The notes beneath the pieces were generated by a model. It saw only the letters and a program-made list of their open reading frames with translations, was not told the DNA's origin and did not search any database. 64,000 bases of DNA, from positions 86,720,849 to 86,784,848 of the forward strand of contig CM042029.1 in assembly GCA_023525975.1 (NCBI GenBank), in the 5' to 3' direction. Below, piece after piece: positions 9,860 to 19,990 of the stretch; position 1 is the first letter of the stretch; each line of letters opens with the position of its first letter. A program made the translations under genes and the position numbers. Origin of the DNA: Smallanthus sonchifolius. Its lineage: Eukaryota; Streptophyta; Magnoliopsida; Asterales; Asteraceae.

Positions 9860-11361
9860 TGTAACACCCAAAAATAAAAAGAAAAGAAAAATTCAAAATT
9901 TCACTCCCTCGCGTGCGCGAGAAGATTCCCAACCAAGCCTCGCGGTACGCGAGAGGATAGTACACGCGTCAGGGCCAGAAAACACGTGTCATTCACCCTT
10001 GCCACCAGCCGCCACGTGTCATGCTGACTCAGCACCGTTCGTGACACCTCATCCTCTCGCGGTCCGCGAGAGATTTCCTTGGCCAGTCTCGCGGTACGCG
10101 AGAGACCGGAATTCCAGCCTATAAAAGGCCTTCAACGGGATTGAAATCTCTACACAATTTCCAAACATTCCTTATACACAAACCCAATCTCTCAAAACTC
10201 TACAACGTCCCGAAGCGCTGTTCAAGAATCCAACGAAACCCTGCTCAAGCCGTAGTTCCGTCCAAATCCCGTGAAGTAGGTATCATTAAAACTATTCATA
10301 TATATATAGTCGCAATTATATATATATTCTCTCATATATATATTCTCGTTAATCGTGTCTTCCCTAGGAAGAAACGTGTCGAGGTTCTGCTCAAATTCCG
10401 AAGCCTACAACCCTACCAGCCATCAAAATCAAGGTGAACACATTTAACGCTTTTCAAACGATAAAACCATTTTATTTACGAAAACGGCATGAAACAAATT
10501 AAATGCTTTAATCATAAGGGTAATCTACGTGATAGCATTCAGGCCATAAGCATACGTAGATTTGATCAAATGGTATACATGTGACGGGTGAAAGTCCGGT
10601 CCGTGGCTGGGTACAGATCATGTAAGGGGGTATCATAAGACTGAGGATATGGTTCCTTAGCAGATTATACGAGGGACGAGTTCCTGAGTATCATGTAAGA
10701 CTAAGAACAAGGTTCTTAGCATCACGACCCTGGGAATAGGCTATCAGTCTGAGACATAGAGCTCAGCCAGTTGACCCCATGGCAGTTAACCCAGTGTATG
10801 TAGGTGGTATATACTTCAGGTGAAAAAGACTGCTGAATGTGTAGATTTACCATACAGAAACGTGCTTAAAGGCTTTAATTTGGTTTATGTTAGAAATCAT
10901 TTTTCGTGTCAGTTAAATGTGATTCACCGGCTTTATGCTGATGTTCATTTTCAAAACGTTTTTCACAGGTAGTGAAAGAAATCATTAAATTCAGGGTGGT
11001 GCAGTAAAGACAAGATCTTTAGGCATATTTAAATCACTGTGGCAGACTAATACAAGACCAAATGTTGGAACGGACGTAGATCCTAGACATTTTGAATGGC
11101 TTGTATTATGTAAATTATTTCAATCACTGTACATTATATAATAGACTTTTGAAGATCTATTATCATGAAATGAAAAGGGACGTGGATCCCAAGTTTTGAC
11201 AAAAAGTACAGAATTAACCCTTGAGGTTATTTACATGACATTTCATTACAAAAAGGCATCAAGTAAAAACAAAGACTTCCGCTGTCCAAATATATGGGAC
11301 CTCATTCAGATACCAGCGTTGTCTCGCGACGCCCGGGCAGGGGTAGCCCGGGGTTGTGACA
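9860..11361 (+). repeat. 5' LTR of G1
   Basis: It starts TGTAACACCC and ends GGTTGTGACA. Relative to the 3' LTR it lacks about 78 bp between two CTCGCGG...CGCGAG palindromes near 9906. The loss is consistent with recombination or slippage between these repeats. Confidence 0.95.
10120..10128 (+). promoter_or_regulatory. TATA box of the G1 LTR promoter
   Basis: TATAAAAGG lies about 260 bp into the LTR, just downstream of the GC-rich palindromes. The same box is at 17442-17450 in the 3' LTR. Transcription of the element should start about 30 bp downstream (inference). Confidence 0.75.
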
Positions 11362-11363
11362 GG

Positions 11364-11376
11364 TTGGTATCAGAGC
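11364..11376 (+). other. Primer-binding site of G1, initiator Met-tRNA
   Basis: TGGTATCAGAGCC begins 2 bp after the LTR end. Confidence 0.93.
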
Positions 11377-11497
11377 CGCATTTAAGGGTTTTAGCAAAAT
11401 TAGATACTTGTATGATAGTATCTTAGCTTTAACCAATAGTTGTGCCTACTAAACGAACGGTAGGAAGATGCCTTTAACATAACCAATAAATTACAGG

Positions 11498-12316
11498 ATG
11501 TCAGATCCATACTATTATCCTTATAACTACCCAAACTTCTTTCCTGGAGAATTATCTAATCCAAGAAACGATCAAATAGTACCAAGCTATGATGATTATG
11601 TCCACTACCTGCCGACCCCGGAGAATTGGAACAGAATGGTCGCAGAACAAGTGGAGCAGACTCAAGCAAGGCTTGAACCTCTGAGGGAAGAATCAGAGTA
11701 TTCAGTGGAAATGGAAGATTCAAGAGAATCTTTACGTCCTGTTATGACATCTATGCCACTACCTCAATCGTTAGACATAGTATACCCTACCGGAACAATT
11801 CAAGAACATCCACCCAGTCCAAGTGAAGAAACTCCACATTCGATTTCTGAATCCGACAAGGCTGCCGTTTGTGAAGGCAGTGGTGGAAAGTATTTCTTTG
11901 ATCCTATTCCAGAACATCCCGTTTTCAAGGAACCTTTCTTCTATGTAGATCCCTCCGATGGACGTCAGTATGCAACCGACGGAAAAGTCGTGTGGTCTGT
12001 TAACTCAGCATATCACGATCTTAGGATGGGACACAGGGAACCACCTCCTTGTTATGGATACCATGATGAACTGCCAAAATCAATTGATGAACACCTCGAT
12101 CGTGCTCTTAGAGAGGCTGACGATCTACGTGCTGAACTGTACTTCATCAGACAAGTCGTAGTTAAAAACGAACAAACTATATTTGACTACGAACTAGCCC
12201 AGGAAGACAGGAAGTACGCAGAACAATGGGTGGCAGATCAGTTGATCCAGAAGGGTGCTATGACCGAGACCCTGGGGAGATTCTATCAAGATTTGGGAGA
12301 TGTGCTTCTCGATTAA
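11498..12316 (+). CDS. G1 ORF1, 272-aa protein of unknown function upstream of gag
   Basis: This intact frame lies between the primer site and gag, on the same strand as gag-pol and 142 bp before it. The protein opens Tyr/Pro-rich (MSDPYYYPYNYPNFFPGE), is acidic and Ser/Pro/Glu-rich over residues 50-125, and has a helical, probably coiled-coil C-terminal third with many charged residues (DEHLDRALREADDLRAEL). I do not recognise a domain. It has no zinc knuckle, protease or envelope-like signal or membrane segment. The first ATG after the LTR in this frame is taken as the start. A coiled-coil ORF occupies the same place in element G4, so this is probably a conserved gene of these gypsy families rather than chance. 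An accessory structural or RNA-binding role is only a guess. Confidence 0.7.
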   Translation: MSDPYYYPYNYPNFFPGELSNPRNDQIVPSYDDYVHYLPTPENWNRMVAEQVEQTQARLEPLREESEYSVEMEDSRESLRPVMTSMPLPQSLDIVYPTGTIQEHPPSPSEETPHSISESDKAAVCEGSGGKYFFDPIPEHPVFKEPFFYVDPSDGRQYATDGKVVWSVNSAYHDLRMGHREPPPCYGYHDELPKSIDEHLDRALREADDLRAELYFIRQVVVKNEQTIFDYELAQEDRKYAEQWVADQLIQKGAMTETLGRFYQDLGDVLLD

Positions 12317-12458
12317 AGTTAATGATAGTATTTGTATAATTAGCTAACTTTAAGTGATATAGATGCATATCTATATTTCTCTATTTGTAACAAATAGATG
12401 AAGTTTAAGCGATAATAAACTTCAAATTTTGACCCAAATTCTTGTCTTGTATTCTTAG

Positions 12459-15233
12459 ATGTCTCAACAAAACAATGACAATAGCGGTCCATCTACCTAC
12501 ATTATCAAGGAAAAAGGAAAAGAAGTTAATAATAATCCTGAAATAACTACTCCACAACCAGAATTGCAACAACTGGTCAAACAAAGCATTAAAGAAATGC
12601 TTCCTGCCATAATAAAGGAAGTACAAGAAAACATCAAAACTCCAAGCCACGTAACTCTTCCTTCAAAAAGAATGGAAAACCCTTCGAAAACCCACACAGA
12701 GCAAGTAGCAAGCTCTCGTAAACCTCAAACCTCGAAAAGATCCAGAACATCAAGCAATAAGTATTCTGAATCTGAAGAATCGTTAAATCTAAGCAGTGAG
12801 AGCTCAGAAGAAGAGAATGAAACAAAAAGGTATAGACACAAAGGGTGTTCTTATAAAACCTTTCAGGACTGTAAACCTTATGAATTTAAGGGCACCGAAG
12901 GCGGTATTGCTACTCTTCACTGGCTAGAGAAGATGGAGTCAGTAATAGCAATTAGCAAGTGTGCTAAGAAAGATCAAGTACTGTATGCTTCAAACTCCTT
13001 CAAAAATGAAGCGTTGGAATGGTGGAATTCAATCATTTCTGCCAAAGGGAGGAGAAAGACCAATGCCATGGATTGGAAAGAATTTCGGGCAAAGGTGAAA
13101 AAGAAATTTTGCCCCAAGACTGAAAAAGAACAAGCTGAAAGAAAATTTCTGGAGCACCGAATGGTCGGTACCAATGATCGAGAGTATACTACCAAATTCT
13201 TTGAATATGCTCGATTGGCACCTCACCTGGCTAAACCCGAGTCGGTTCTCATAACTCGATATATTTACGGTTTAGTTCCAGAGATCCGTGATTTGGTGAA
13301 GGTTGTCTCACCAAAAACCATTGAGTCCACCGTAGAATTGACCGGTACCATGACGGCTGGACTAATCAGAAATATAGAGGAAAAGAAGAAAGTCGAATCC
13401 TCTATAAAATCAAAACCCGAGGCCAAAAGATTTAGCAAGAACTTTGGGCAAAAGGGGTTACCATTTAACAATCCATCATGCAAAACATGCGGACGCAGGC
13501 ATAGTGGAAAGTGTGTTTTTGAAACTCCATTCTGTAATTATTGCAAGGTCTCAGGTCACACTACTGAGAATTGCTTCAAGAAAAAGGGAATAACTTGTTT
13601 TAGTTGTGGAGAGCTGGGGCACATCAGCACTAATTGCCCTAAGTTTGCAAGGACCGGAAGAGCTGGAGGATCAGGAGCCAAGATCACTCCAGAAAACAAA
13701 AAGACCGTACGAGCTTTTGTCATGAATGCTAACCAAGCTGAGAGAACGCCGGACGTAATTACCGGTACGTTTCTTCTTAATAATGTTTATGCTAAGGTCT
13801 TATTTGACTCAGGTGCGAACCGGAGTTTTATAGATTATAATTTTTGTAATCTATTAAATAAACCTTTAAGTCCCTTAGCTGAAACATATGAAGTAGAAAC
13901 AGCGAACGGTGATTTGATAAAAATATCCCAATCACTGAACAATTGTTACATTACATTGGCTGGTTTCACTATCCCAGTACAATTGTTACCAATGTCAATA
14001 ACTGGTTTTGACATTGTTTTGGGGATGGATTGGTTATCCAATAACCAAGCCGAAATCCTTTGTAATCAACAAGTTGTAAAACTCGTTACACCAACAAACA
14101 AAACTCTAACTATCCAAGGTGATAAACCCACAAAACCTATCCAGATAATCTCCATACTTAAAGCAACCAAGTGCTTAAGAAAAGGATATCTGGCATGTCT
14201 GGTATCAATTACTGCCTTGGAAAAGGAGAAGAAGATAGAATCAGTACATGTAGTATCTGAATTTCCAGACGTTTTTCCTGAAGAACTGCCTGGATTACCA
14301 CCAGAACGAGAGGTAGAATTTCGAATCAACCTTGTACCTGGTGCAACTCCAATTGCCAAATCCCCGTACAGACTGGCACCCACAGAAATGGCAGAACTCA
14401 AGAAACAATTGGATGAACTTCTTGAGAAAGGTTTTATCCAACCAAGTTCTTCACCCTGGGGAGCTCCAATTCTCTTTGTTAAGAAGAAAGACGGATCAAT
14501 GCGCATGTGTATTGATTATCGGGAATTGAATAAAGTTACCATCAAAAACCGATACCCACTCCCAAGGATTGACGATTTATTCGATCAACTCCAAGGAGCT
14601 TGTCATTTTTCAAAGATCGATCTTCGTTCAGGTTATCATCAGTTGAAAGTGCATGATAACGATATCTCGAAAACTGCATTTCGAACACGGTATGGACATT
14701 TCGAGTTCACGGTTATGCCATTTGGACTTACAAATGCTCCTGCCGCATTCATGGACATGATGAATCGTGTCTGCAAACCTTACTTGGATAAGTTTGTCAT
14801 AGTTTTTATTGATGACATACTTATTTATTCCAAAACCCAAGTTGAACACGAAACTCATCTTCGAACCATACTTGAACTTCTTCGAAAAGAGAAATTATAT
14901 GCTAAGTTTTCCAAATGCGAATTTTGGTTAACGGAAGTACAATTTCTTGGTCATGTCATCAACGTGAACGGAATTCAAGTAGATCCTTCCAAAATTGAAG
15001 CTATATCCAAATGGGAAATTCCCAAGTCACCCACCGAAATTCGTAGTTTTCTGGGATTAGCGGGATATTACCGCCGGTTCATTCAAAATTTTTCTCGTAT
15101 AGCAATCCCACTCACATCCTTAACTCGGAAATCTGTAAAGTACGAATGGGGACCCAAACAATCTGAATCTTTTGAAACCTTGAAACAAAAAACTGACAAA
15201 CGCACCTATCTTATCCTTACCAGATGGTATTGA
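12459..15233 (+). CDS. G1 gag-pol, first part: Gag, protease, reverse transcriptase
   Basis: The frame gives 924 codons. Residues 1-125 are a charged, Ser-rich leader, and about 130-320 form a retrotransposon Gag domain (LEWWNS). Zinc knuckles follow: CNYCKVSGHTTENC at about 358 and CFSCGELGHISTNC at about 380, with a less regular Cys/His cluster before them. The aspartic protease has FDSGANRSFI at about 448. The RT runs from about 630 to 900, with CIDYRELNKV, LRSGYHQ, MPFGLTNAP and the catalytic FIDDILIYS at about 783. A run of six A at 15187-15192 shifts the frame, so the last residues before the stop at 15231 are out of frame. Without this shift the frame would join the next one and encode RNase H and integrase. 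Confidence 0.93.
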   Translation: MSQQNNDNSGPSTYIIKEKGKEVNNNPEITTPQPELQQLVKQSIKEMLPAIIKEVQENIKTPSHVTLPSKRMENPSKTHTEQVASSRKPQTSKRSRTSSNKYSESEESLNLSSESSEEENETKRYRHKGCSYKTFQDCKPYEFKGTEGGIATLHWLEKMESVIAISKCAKKDQVLYASNSFKNEALEWWNSIISAKGRRKTNAMDWKEFRAKVKKKFCPKTEKEQAERKFLEHRMVGTNDREYTTKFFEYARLAPHLAKPESVLITRYIYGLVPEIRDLVKVVSPKTIESTVELTGTMTAGLIRNIEEKKKVESSIKSKPEAKRFSKNFGQKGLPFNNPSCKTCGRRHSGKCVFETPFCNYCKVSGHTTENCFKKKGITCFSCGELGHISTNCPKFARTGRAGGSGAKITPENKKTVRAFVMNANQAERTPDVITGTFLLNNVYAKVLFDSGANRSFIDYNFCNLLNKPLSPLAETYEVETANGDLIKISQSLNNCYITLAGFTIPVQLLPMSITGFDIVLGMDWLSNNQAEILCNQQVVKLVTPTNKTLTIQGDKPTKPIQIISILKATKCLRKGYLACLVSITALEKEKKIESVHVVSEFPDVFPEELPGLPPEREVEFRINLVPGATPIAKSPYRLAPTEMAELKKQLDELLEKGFIQPSSSPWGAPILFVKKKDGSMRMCIDYRELNKVTIKNRYPLPRIDDLFDQLQGACHFSKIDLRSGYHQLKVHDNDISKTAFRTRYGHFEFTVMPFGLTNAPAAFMDMMNRVCKPYLDKFVIVFIDDILIYSKTQVEHETHLRTILELLRKEKLYAKFSKCEFWLTEVQFLGHVINVNGIQVDPSKIEAISKWEIPKSPTEIRSFLGLAGYYRRFIQNFSRIAIPLTSLTRKSVKYEWGPKQSESFETLKQKTDKRTYLILTRWY

Positions 15234-17067
15234 AGATTTCGTAGTTTACTGCGACGCCTCACATACTGGTTTAGGTTGCGTATTAATGCAACGCAAGAAA
15301 GTCATTGCTTATGCATCTCGTCAGTTGAAAATTCATGAGAAAAACTACTCAACCCACGATCTAGAATTGGGCGCTATAATCTTTGCTTTGAAATTATGGC
15401 GACACTATCTCTATGGGGTTAAGTTCACAATCTACACTGATCATAAAAGTCTCAAGTACATATTTAGCCAGAAAGAGTTAAATATGAGACAAAGAAGATG
15501 GATGGAAATCCTGAATGATTATGATTGTGAAATTTGTTATCATGAAGGAAAGGCAAATGTAGTAGCAGATGCCTTGAGCCGAAAAGAAAATGTCAAGTCA
15601 AAGAGAGTACGTTCTCTCAGACTTGAACTACAAATTGATCTAGTAAGTCAGTTAAAAGAGGCACAAGAGTTAGCTTTGAAGGAAGGTAACTTTGAAAAAG
15701 AAGGAATGAAAGGAATGCTTGATTTACTGATCAAAGGAGAAGATAATATCCTTCGCATGAATAAACGTATTTGGGTACCAGTTACAGGTGATCTTCGAGA
15801 GCGAATCCTCGAAGAAGCACACAAGTCCAAATACACCATGCACCCAGGAAGTGATAAAATGTACAAGAACCTCAAAGAAAGTTACTGGTGGATTGGTATG
15901 AAAAAGAACATTGCTATCTACGTAGCAAAATGTTTGACTTGTTCCAAAGTCAAAGCCGAACACCAAAAGCCAGCTGGATTATTGCAACAGTTAGAATTAC
16001 CAGTTTGGAAATGGGAACTGATAACTATGGACTTTATTACAAAACTTCCTCGAACCACTCGTGGAAATAATGCAATCTGGGTTATCATTGACCGTTTAAC
16101 CAAATCAGCTCACTTTCTATCTATCAAGGACACCATGAGTATGGACAAAATGGCGCAAATTTACGTTAATGAAATTGTAACGTTACATGGTGTGCCTCTA
16201 TCCATAGTGTCAGATAGAGATAGTCGCTTCACATCTCGATTCTGGCAAAGTTTTCAAACAGCTCTAGGAACTCGATTGAACCTTAGTACTGCTTACCATC
16301 CACAAACTGATGGGCAGAGCGAAAGAACCATACAAACCCTAGAAGATATGCTCCGAGCCTGTGTGATAGACTTTGGAGGTAATTGGGATGATCATTTACC
16401 TCTAATGGAATTTTCCTACAACAATAGTTATCACACAAGTATTCAAGCCGCACCATTTGAAGCATTATACGGAAGAAAATGTCGAACGCCTGTATGTTGG
16501 TCAGATATCGGAGAAAATCAACTATCAGGACCAGAGATAGTCCAAGAAACTACCGATAAAATCTTGCAAATACGAGAACGTCTAAAAATGGCTAGAGATC
16601 GACAGAAAAGTTATGCAGATAAACGAAGAAAGCCGTTAGAATTCCAAATCGGTGACAAGGTGTTATTAAAAGTTTCACCTTGGAAAGGTGTTATTCGTTT
16701 CGGAAAGAAAGGAAAGTTAAGTCCACGTTTTGTTGGACCTTTCAAAATCATTAAACGAATCGGATCTGTTGCCTATCAGCTTGAACTACCAGTAGAGATG
16801 GGTGGGGTACACGATGTATTCCATGTATCAAACCTACGTAAGTGTTTAGCTGATGAATCCTTGCTTATGCCTTTACAAGATGTGGAAGTAAATGAAAAGC
16901 TCAAATTCATTGAACGACCGTTACAAATTGAAGACCGACAAATCAAAAAGCTTAAACGAAAGCAATTGGCGTTAGTCAAAATAAGATGGGACTCCAGGCG
17001 TGGCCCAGAATATACTTGGGAACTTGAGTCAGAAATGCGCAAAAAGTATCCACATCTCTTTCAATGA
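15193..17067 (+). CDS. G1 pol, second part: RNase H, integrase, chromodomain-like tail
   Basis: This is the +1 continuation of gag-pol after the A-run at 15187-15192; its first ATG is at 15286. The RNase H domain starts at about 15240 (YCDASHTGLGCVLM, later YTDHKSLKY and ADALSRKE). The integrase zinc-binding domain follows (HPGSDKMY ... CLTCSKVK, about 15838-15955). The core with DD(35)E-type residues starts with TMDFITKLPR and continues with IVSDRDSRFTS and STAYHPQTDGQSERT. Next is a GPY/F-type module (PRFVGPFKIIKRIG) and a short chromodomain-like end. The stop is TGA at 17065. The domain set is complete, so only the frameshift separates it from the upstream frame. A programmed shift is conceivable, but at this place within pol a mutation is more likely. 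Confidence 0.9.
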   Translation: MTNAPILSLPDGIEDFVVYCDASHTGLGCVLMQRKKVIAYASRQLKIHEKNYSTHDLELGAIIFALKLWRHYLYGVKFTIYTDHKSLKYIFSQKELNMRQRRWMEILNDYDCEICYHEGKANVVADALSRKENVKSKRVRSLRLELQIDLVSQLKEAQELALKEGNFEKEGMKGMLDLLIKGEDNILRMNKRIWVPVTGDLRERILEEAHKSKYTMHPGSDKMYKNLKESYWWIGMKKNIAIYVAKCLTCSKVKAEHQKPAGLLQQLELPVWKWELITMDFITKLPRTTRGNNAIWVIIDRLTKSAHFLSIKDTMSMDKMAQIYVNEIVTLHGVPLSIVSDRDSRFTSRFWQSFQTALGTRLNLSTAYHPQTDGQSERTIQTLEDMLRACVIDFGGNWDDHLPLMEFSYNNSYHTSIQAAPFEALYGRKCRTPVCWSDIGENQLSGPEIVQETTDKILQIRERLKMARDRQKSYADKRRKPLEFQIGDKVLLKVSPWKGVIRFGKKGKLSPRFVGPFKIIKRIGSVAYQLELPVEMGGVHDVFHVSNLRKCLADESLLMPLQDVEVNEKLKFIERPLQIEDRQIKKLKRKQLALVKIRWDSRRGPEYTWELESEMRKKYPHLFQ

Positions 17068-17090
17068 ATCTCGAGGACGAGATTATTCTA

Positions 17091-17103
17091 AAGGAGGGGA
17101 GGA
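17091..17103 (+). other. Polypurine tract of G1
   Basis: AAAGGAGGGGAGGA ends directly at the TG of the 3' LTR. It primes plus-strand DNA synthesis. Confidence 0.88.
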
Positions 17104-18683
17104 TGTAACACCCAAAAATAAAAAGAAAAGAAAAATTCAAAATTTCACTCCCTCGCGGTACGCGAGGGAGATTTTGACAAAACCTCGCGGTACGTGAAGG
17201 GACTACTCATACGCCAGATTTACACCTTCTCGCGGTGCGCGAGAAGATTCCCAACCAAGCCTCGCGGTACGCGAGGGGATAGTACACGCGTCAGGGCCAG
17301 AAAACACGTGTCATTCACCCTTACCACCAGCCGCCACGTGTCATGCTGACTCAGCACCGTTCGTGACACCTCATCCTCTCGCGGTCCGCGAGAGATTTCC
17401 TTGGCCAGTCTCGCGGTACGCGAGAGACCGGAATTCCAGCCTATAAAAGGCCTTCAACGGGATTGAAATCTCTACACAATTTCCAAACATTCCTTATACA
17501 CAAACCCGATCTCTCAAAACTCTACAACGTCCCGAAGCGCTGTTCAAGAATCCAACGAAACCCTGCTCAAGCCGTAGTTCCGTCCAAATCCCGTGAAGTA
17601 GGTATCATTAAAACTATTCATATATATATAGTCGCAATTATATATATATTCTCTCATATATATATTCTCGTTAATCGTGTCTTCCCTAGGAAGAAACGTG
17701 TCGAGGTTCTGCTCAAATTCCGAAGCCTACAACCCTACCAGCCATCAAAATCAAGGTGAACACATTTAACGCTTTTCAAACGATAAAACCATTTTATTTA
17801 CGAAAACGGCATGAAACAAATTAAATGCTTTAATCATAAGGGTAATCTACGTGATAGCATTCAGGCCATAAGCATACGTAGATTTGATCAAATGGTATAC
17901 ATGTGACGGGTGAAAGTCCGGTCCGTGGCTGGGTACAGATCATGTAAGGGGGTATCATAAGACTGAGGATATGGTTCCTTAGCAGATTATACGAGGGACG
18001 AGTTCCTGAGTATCATGTAAGACTAAGAACAAGGTTCTTAGCATCACGACCCTGGGAATAGGCTATCAGTCTGAGACATAGAGCTCAGCCAGTTGACCCC
18101 ATGGCAGTTAACCCAGTGTATGTAGGTGGTATATACTTCAGGTGAAAAAGACTGCTGAATGTGTAGATTTACCATACAGAAACGTGCTTAAAGGCTTTAA
18201 TTTGGTTTATGTTAGAAATCATTTTTCGTGTCAGTTAAATGTGATTCACCGGCTTTATGCTGATGTTCATTTTCAAAACGTTTTTCACAGGTAGTGAAAG
18301 AAATCATTAAATTCAGGGTGGTGCAGTAAAGACAAGATCTTTAGGCATATTTAAATCACTGTGGCAGACTAATACAAGACCAAATGTTGGAACGGACGTA
18401 GATCCTAGACATTTTGAATGGCTTGTATTATGTAAATTATTTCAATCACTGTACATTATATAATAGACTTTTGAAGATCTATTATCATGAAATGAAAAGG
18501 GACGTGGATCCCAAGTTTTGACAAAAAGTACAGAATTAACCCTTGAGGTTATTTACATGACATTTCATTACAAAAAGGCATCAAGTAAAAACAAAGACTT
18601 CCGCTGTCCAAATATATGGGACCTCATTCAGATACCAGCGTTGTCTCGCGACGCCCGGGCAGGGGTAGCCCGGGGTTGTGACA
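17104..18683 (+). repeat. 3' LTR of G1
   Basis: At 1580 bp this is the fuller of the two LTRs. It keeps all six GC-rich palindromes upstream of the TATA box and ends GTTGTGACA before the ATTAA duplication. Confidence 0.95.
17146..17427. repeat. Six CTCGCGGTACGCGAG-type palindromes in the LTR U3
   Basis: Imperfect 15-17-bp palindromes of the form CTCGCGG(T/C)(A/C/G)CGCGAG lie near 17150, 17185, 17228, 17261, 17377 and 17409. All are within about 300 bp upstream of the LTR TATA box. The left LTR has four (near 9906, 9938, 10052 and 10086). They stand out from the AT-rich surroundings and are rich in CpG. Confidence 0.85.
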
Positions 18684-18875
18684 ATTAAATTATGATTAGT
18701 TTAAGTCATTTGGTTTAGATGTGTGCTTATTTTATATAATTTAGTTTATGTAAATTAGTGTTTGTATGTATATGTATGTATGTGTGTAATTTGTGTTTAT
18801 AATGATTAGTTTGTATGTATGTGTGCAATTTGTGTTTATGATGATTAGTTTGGATGATTAGTTTGTATGTATGTG

Positions 18876-19190
18876 TGTAATTTGTGTTTATGATGATTAG
18901 TTAATATGAATGTATATATGTGTATGTATGTTTGTATGTATATGTTTATAATTATGTAATTGGACATTTATTTATGTACTTATGTTTGTATGTATATGTT
19001 TGTGATTATGTAATTGGGCTTTTATTTATGTATGTAATTGTGATGTGTAGGTATATAAGATGGTATTTATTGGGAGAAACTTTCACAAAAACTCTCGGTA
19101 TTTAAGGTGAGGTAACATCCGGGTTTCATATGTTAGCTACCTTTTCAAGATTTTGAAGTTTTGTTTGTTTATTTTGGTTAGGTTGGTATT
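18876..19190 (+). repeat. Direct repeat R, paired with 9376-9680
   Basis: It carries the same GATGATTAGTTAATATG...TAACATCCGGGTTTCATA sequence as the left copy. It is preceded by three shorter repeats of GTGTGTAATTTGTGTTTAT... at 18784-18880. Confidence 0.7.
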
Positions 19191-19457
19191 TGTCTTGAAC
19201 AAACAATTTGCATATTTGTGTGTCGAACAAGTTTATGTTTTGATTGTTTGATTTGTCGGACAAGTTTGTGTGTCGAACACTTTGGATGTTTGGTTTATGT
19301 TTTAGATATTAGTTTTTATCTGATTTGAATGTTTGAATGGTTTATATTTAATGATTTGCAGGTTTTTGTTTTTAGAAATTTAATATTTCTGGATAAAATA
19401 TTAAAAATTAAAAAATTAAAAAAGAAAAGGTTTTTGAATGGTTTATATTTAATGATT

Positions 19458-19735
19458 TACATGTCGTCGCTATCTGCCTTTTTCAAAAATTATTAAAAAA
19501 AACAAAAAAGCTGTACCGACGACATGTCGTCGGTATAGAATTTCTTTTTAAAATTTTTAATTAAACCCTATAGCGACGACAAGTCGTCGGTATAGGCTGA
19601 CTTATCCCGACGACAATCTTGACTATTGGGACGAGGCAATACCGACGACATGTCGTCGGTATAGGCTAACCCGACTACAAGTCGTCGCTATAGGGTCCAA
19701 AAAAATCGTCGGGATAAGGTGATACTGTTGTAGTG
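19458..19735 (+). mobile_element. Right end of a CACTA (En/Spm) DNA transposon
   Basis: The terminus ...ACTGTTGTAGTG is the inverse of CACTACAACAGT, the signature CACTA end. The preceding 270 bp carry many subterminal repeats of CGACGA(C)ATGTCGTCG with GGTATAG, in both orientations, where transposase normally binds. No matching left end or transposase gene was found in the window. The element is either truncated, or its left end is too diverged to see. Confidence 0.8.
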
Positions 19736-19990
19736 TTCGTGGAAGCAACAACAACAATAATTGAGTTTTGGTTTTTATGATGTAAGAATGCTAAAGTCTT
19801 TGATAAGTTAAGAGGGTCTAGGCACCTAATTCGAGCACAAGTCGTTCCTGAGATTTTGAATACCATTTACGACAAGTAAAAAAGGCCCCATAGAATATAA
19901 ACTTATATATATATATAATTATTAACATGAAAATAACTGTTATAGTAATAAATAAAATAAAATTACTTTAGAAAAGGTATATATTTTACA

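Larger units (their letters stand above)
9860..18683 (+). mobile_element. Ty3/gypsy LTR retrotransposon G1 (Tekay/Del-like), nearly intact
   Basis: The element has LTRs of 1502 and 1580 bp, target duplication ATTAA (9855-9859 and 18684-18688), a primer site at 11364 and a purine tract just before 17104. The LTRs are almost identical except for a 78-bp deletion in the left one, so the insertion is young. The order is an unknown ORF1, gag, protease, RT, RNase H, integrase, then a chromodomain-like tail. The integrase after RNase H places it in Ty3/gypsy. The tail ending WELESEMRKKYPHLF suggests the Tekay/Del group of chromoviruses (inference). One frameshift near 15190 is the only break I see in the coding region. 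Confidence 0.95.

Noticed and set aside
10141..10437. 98-codon ORF in the G1 LTR, repeated at 17463
   Set aside because: It is wholly within the LTR leader and has no domain. Upstream leader ORFs are common by chance.
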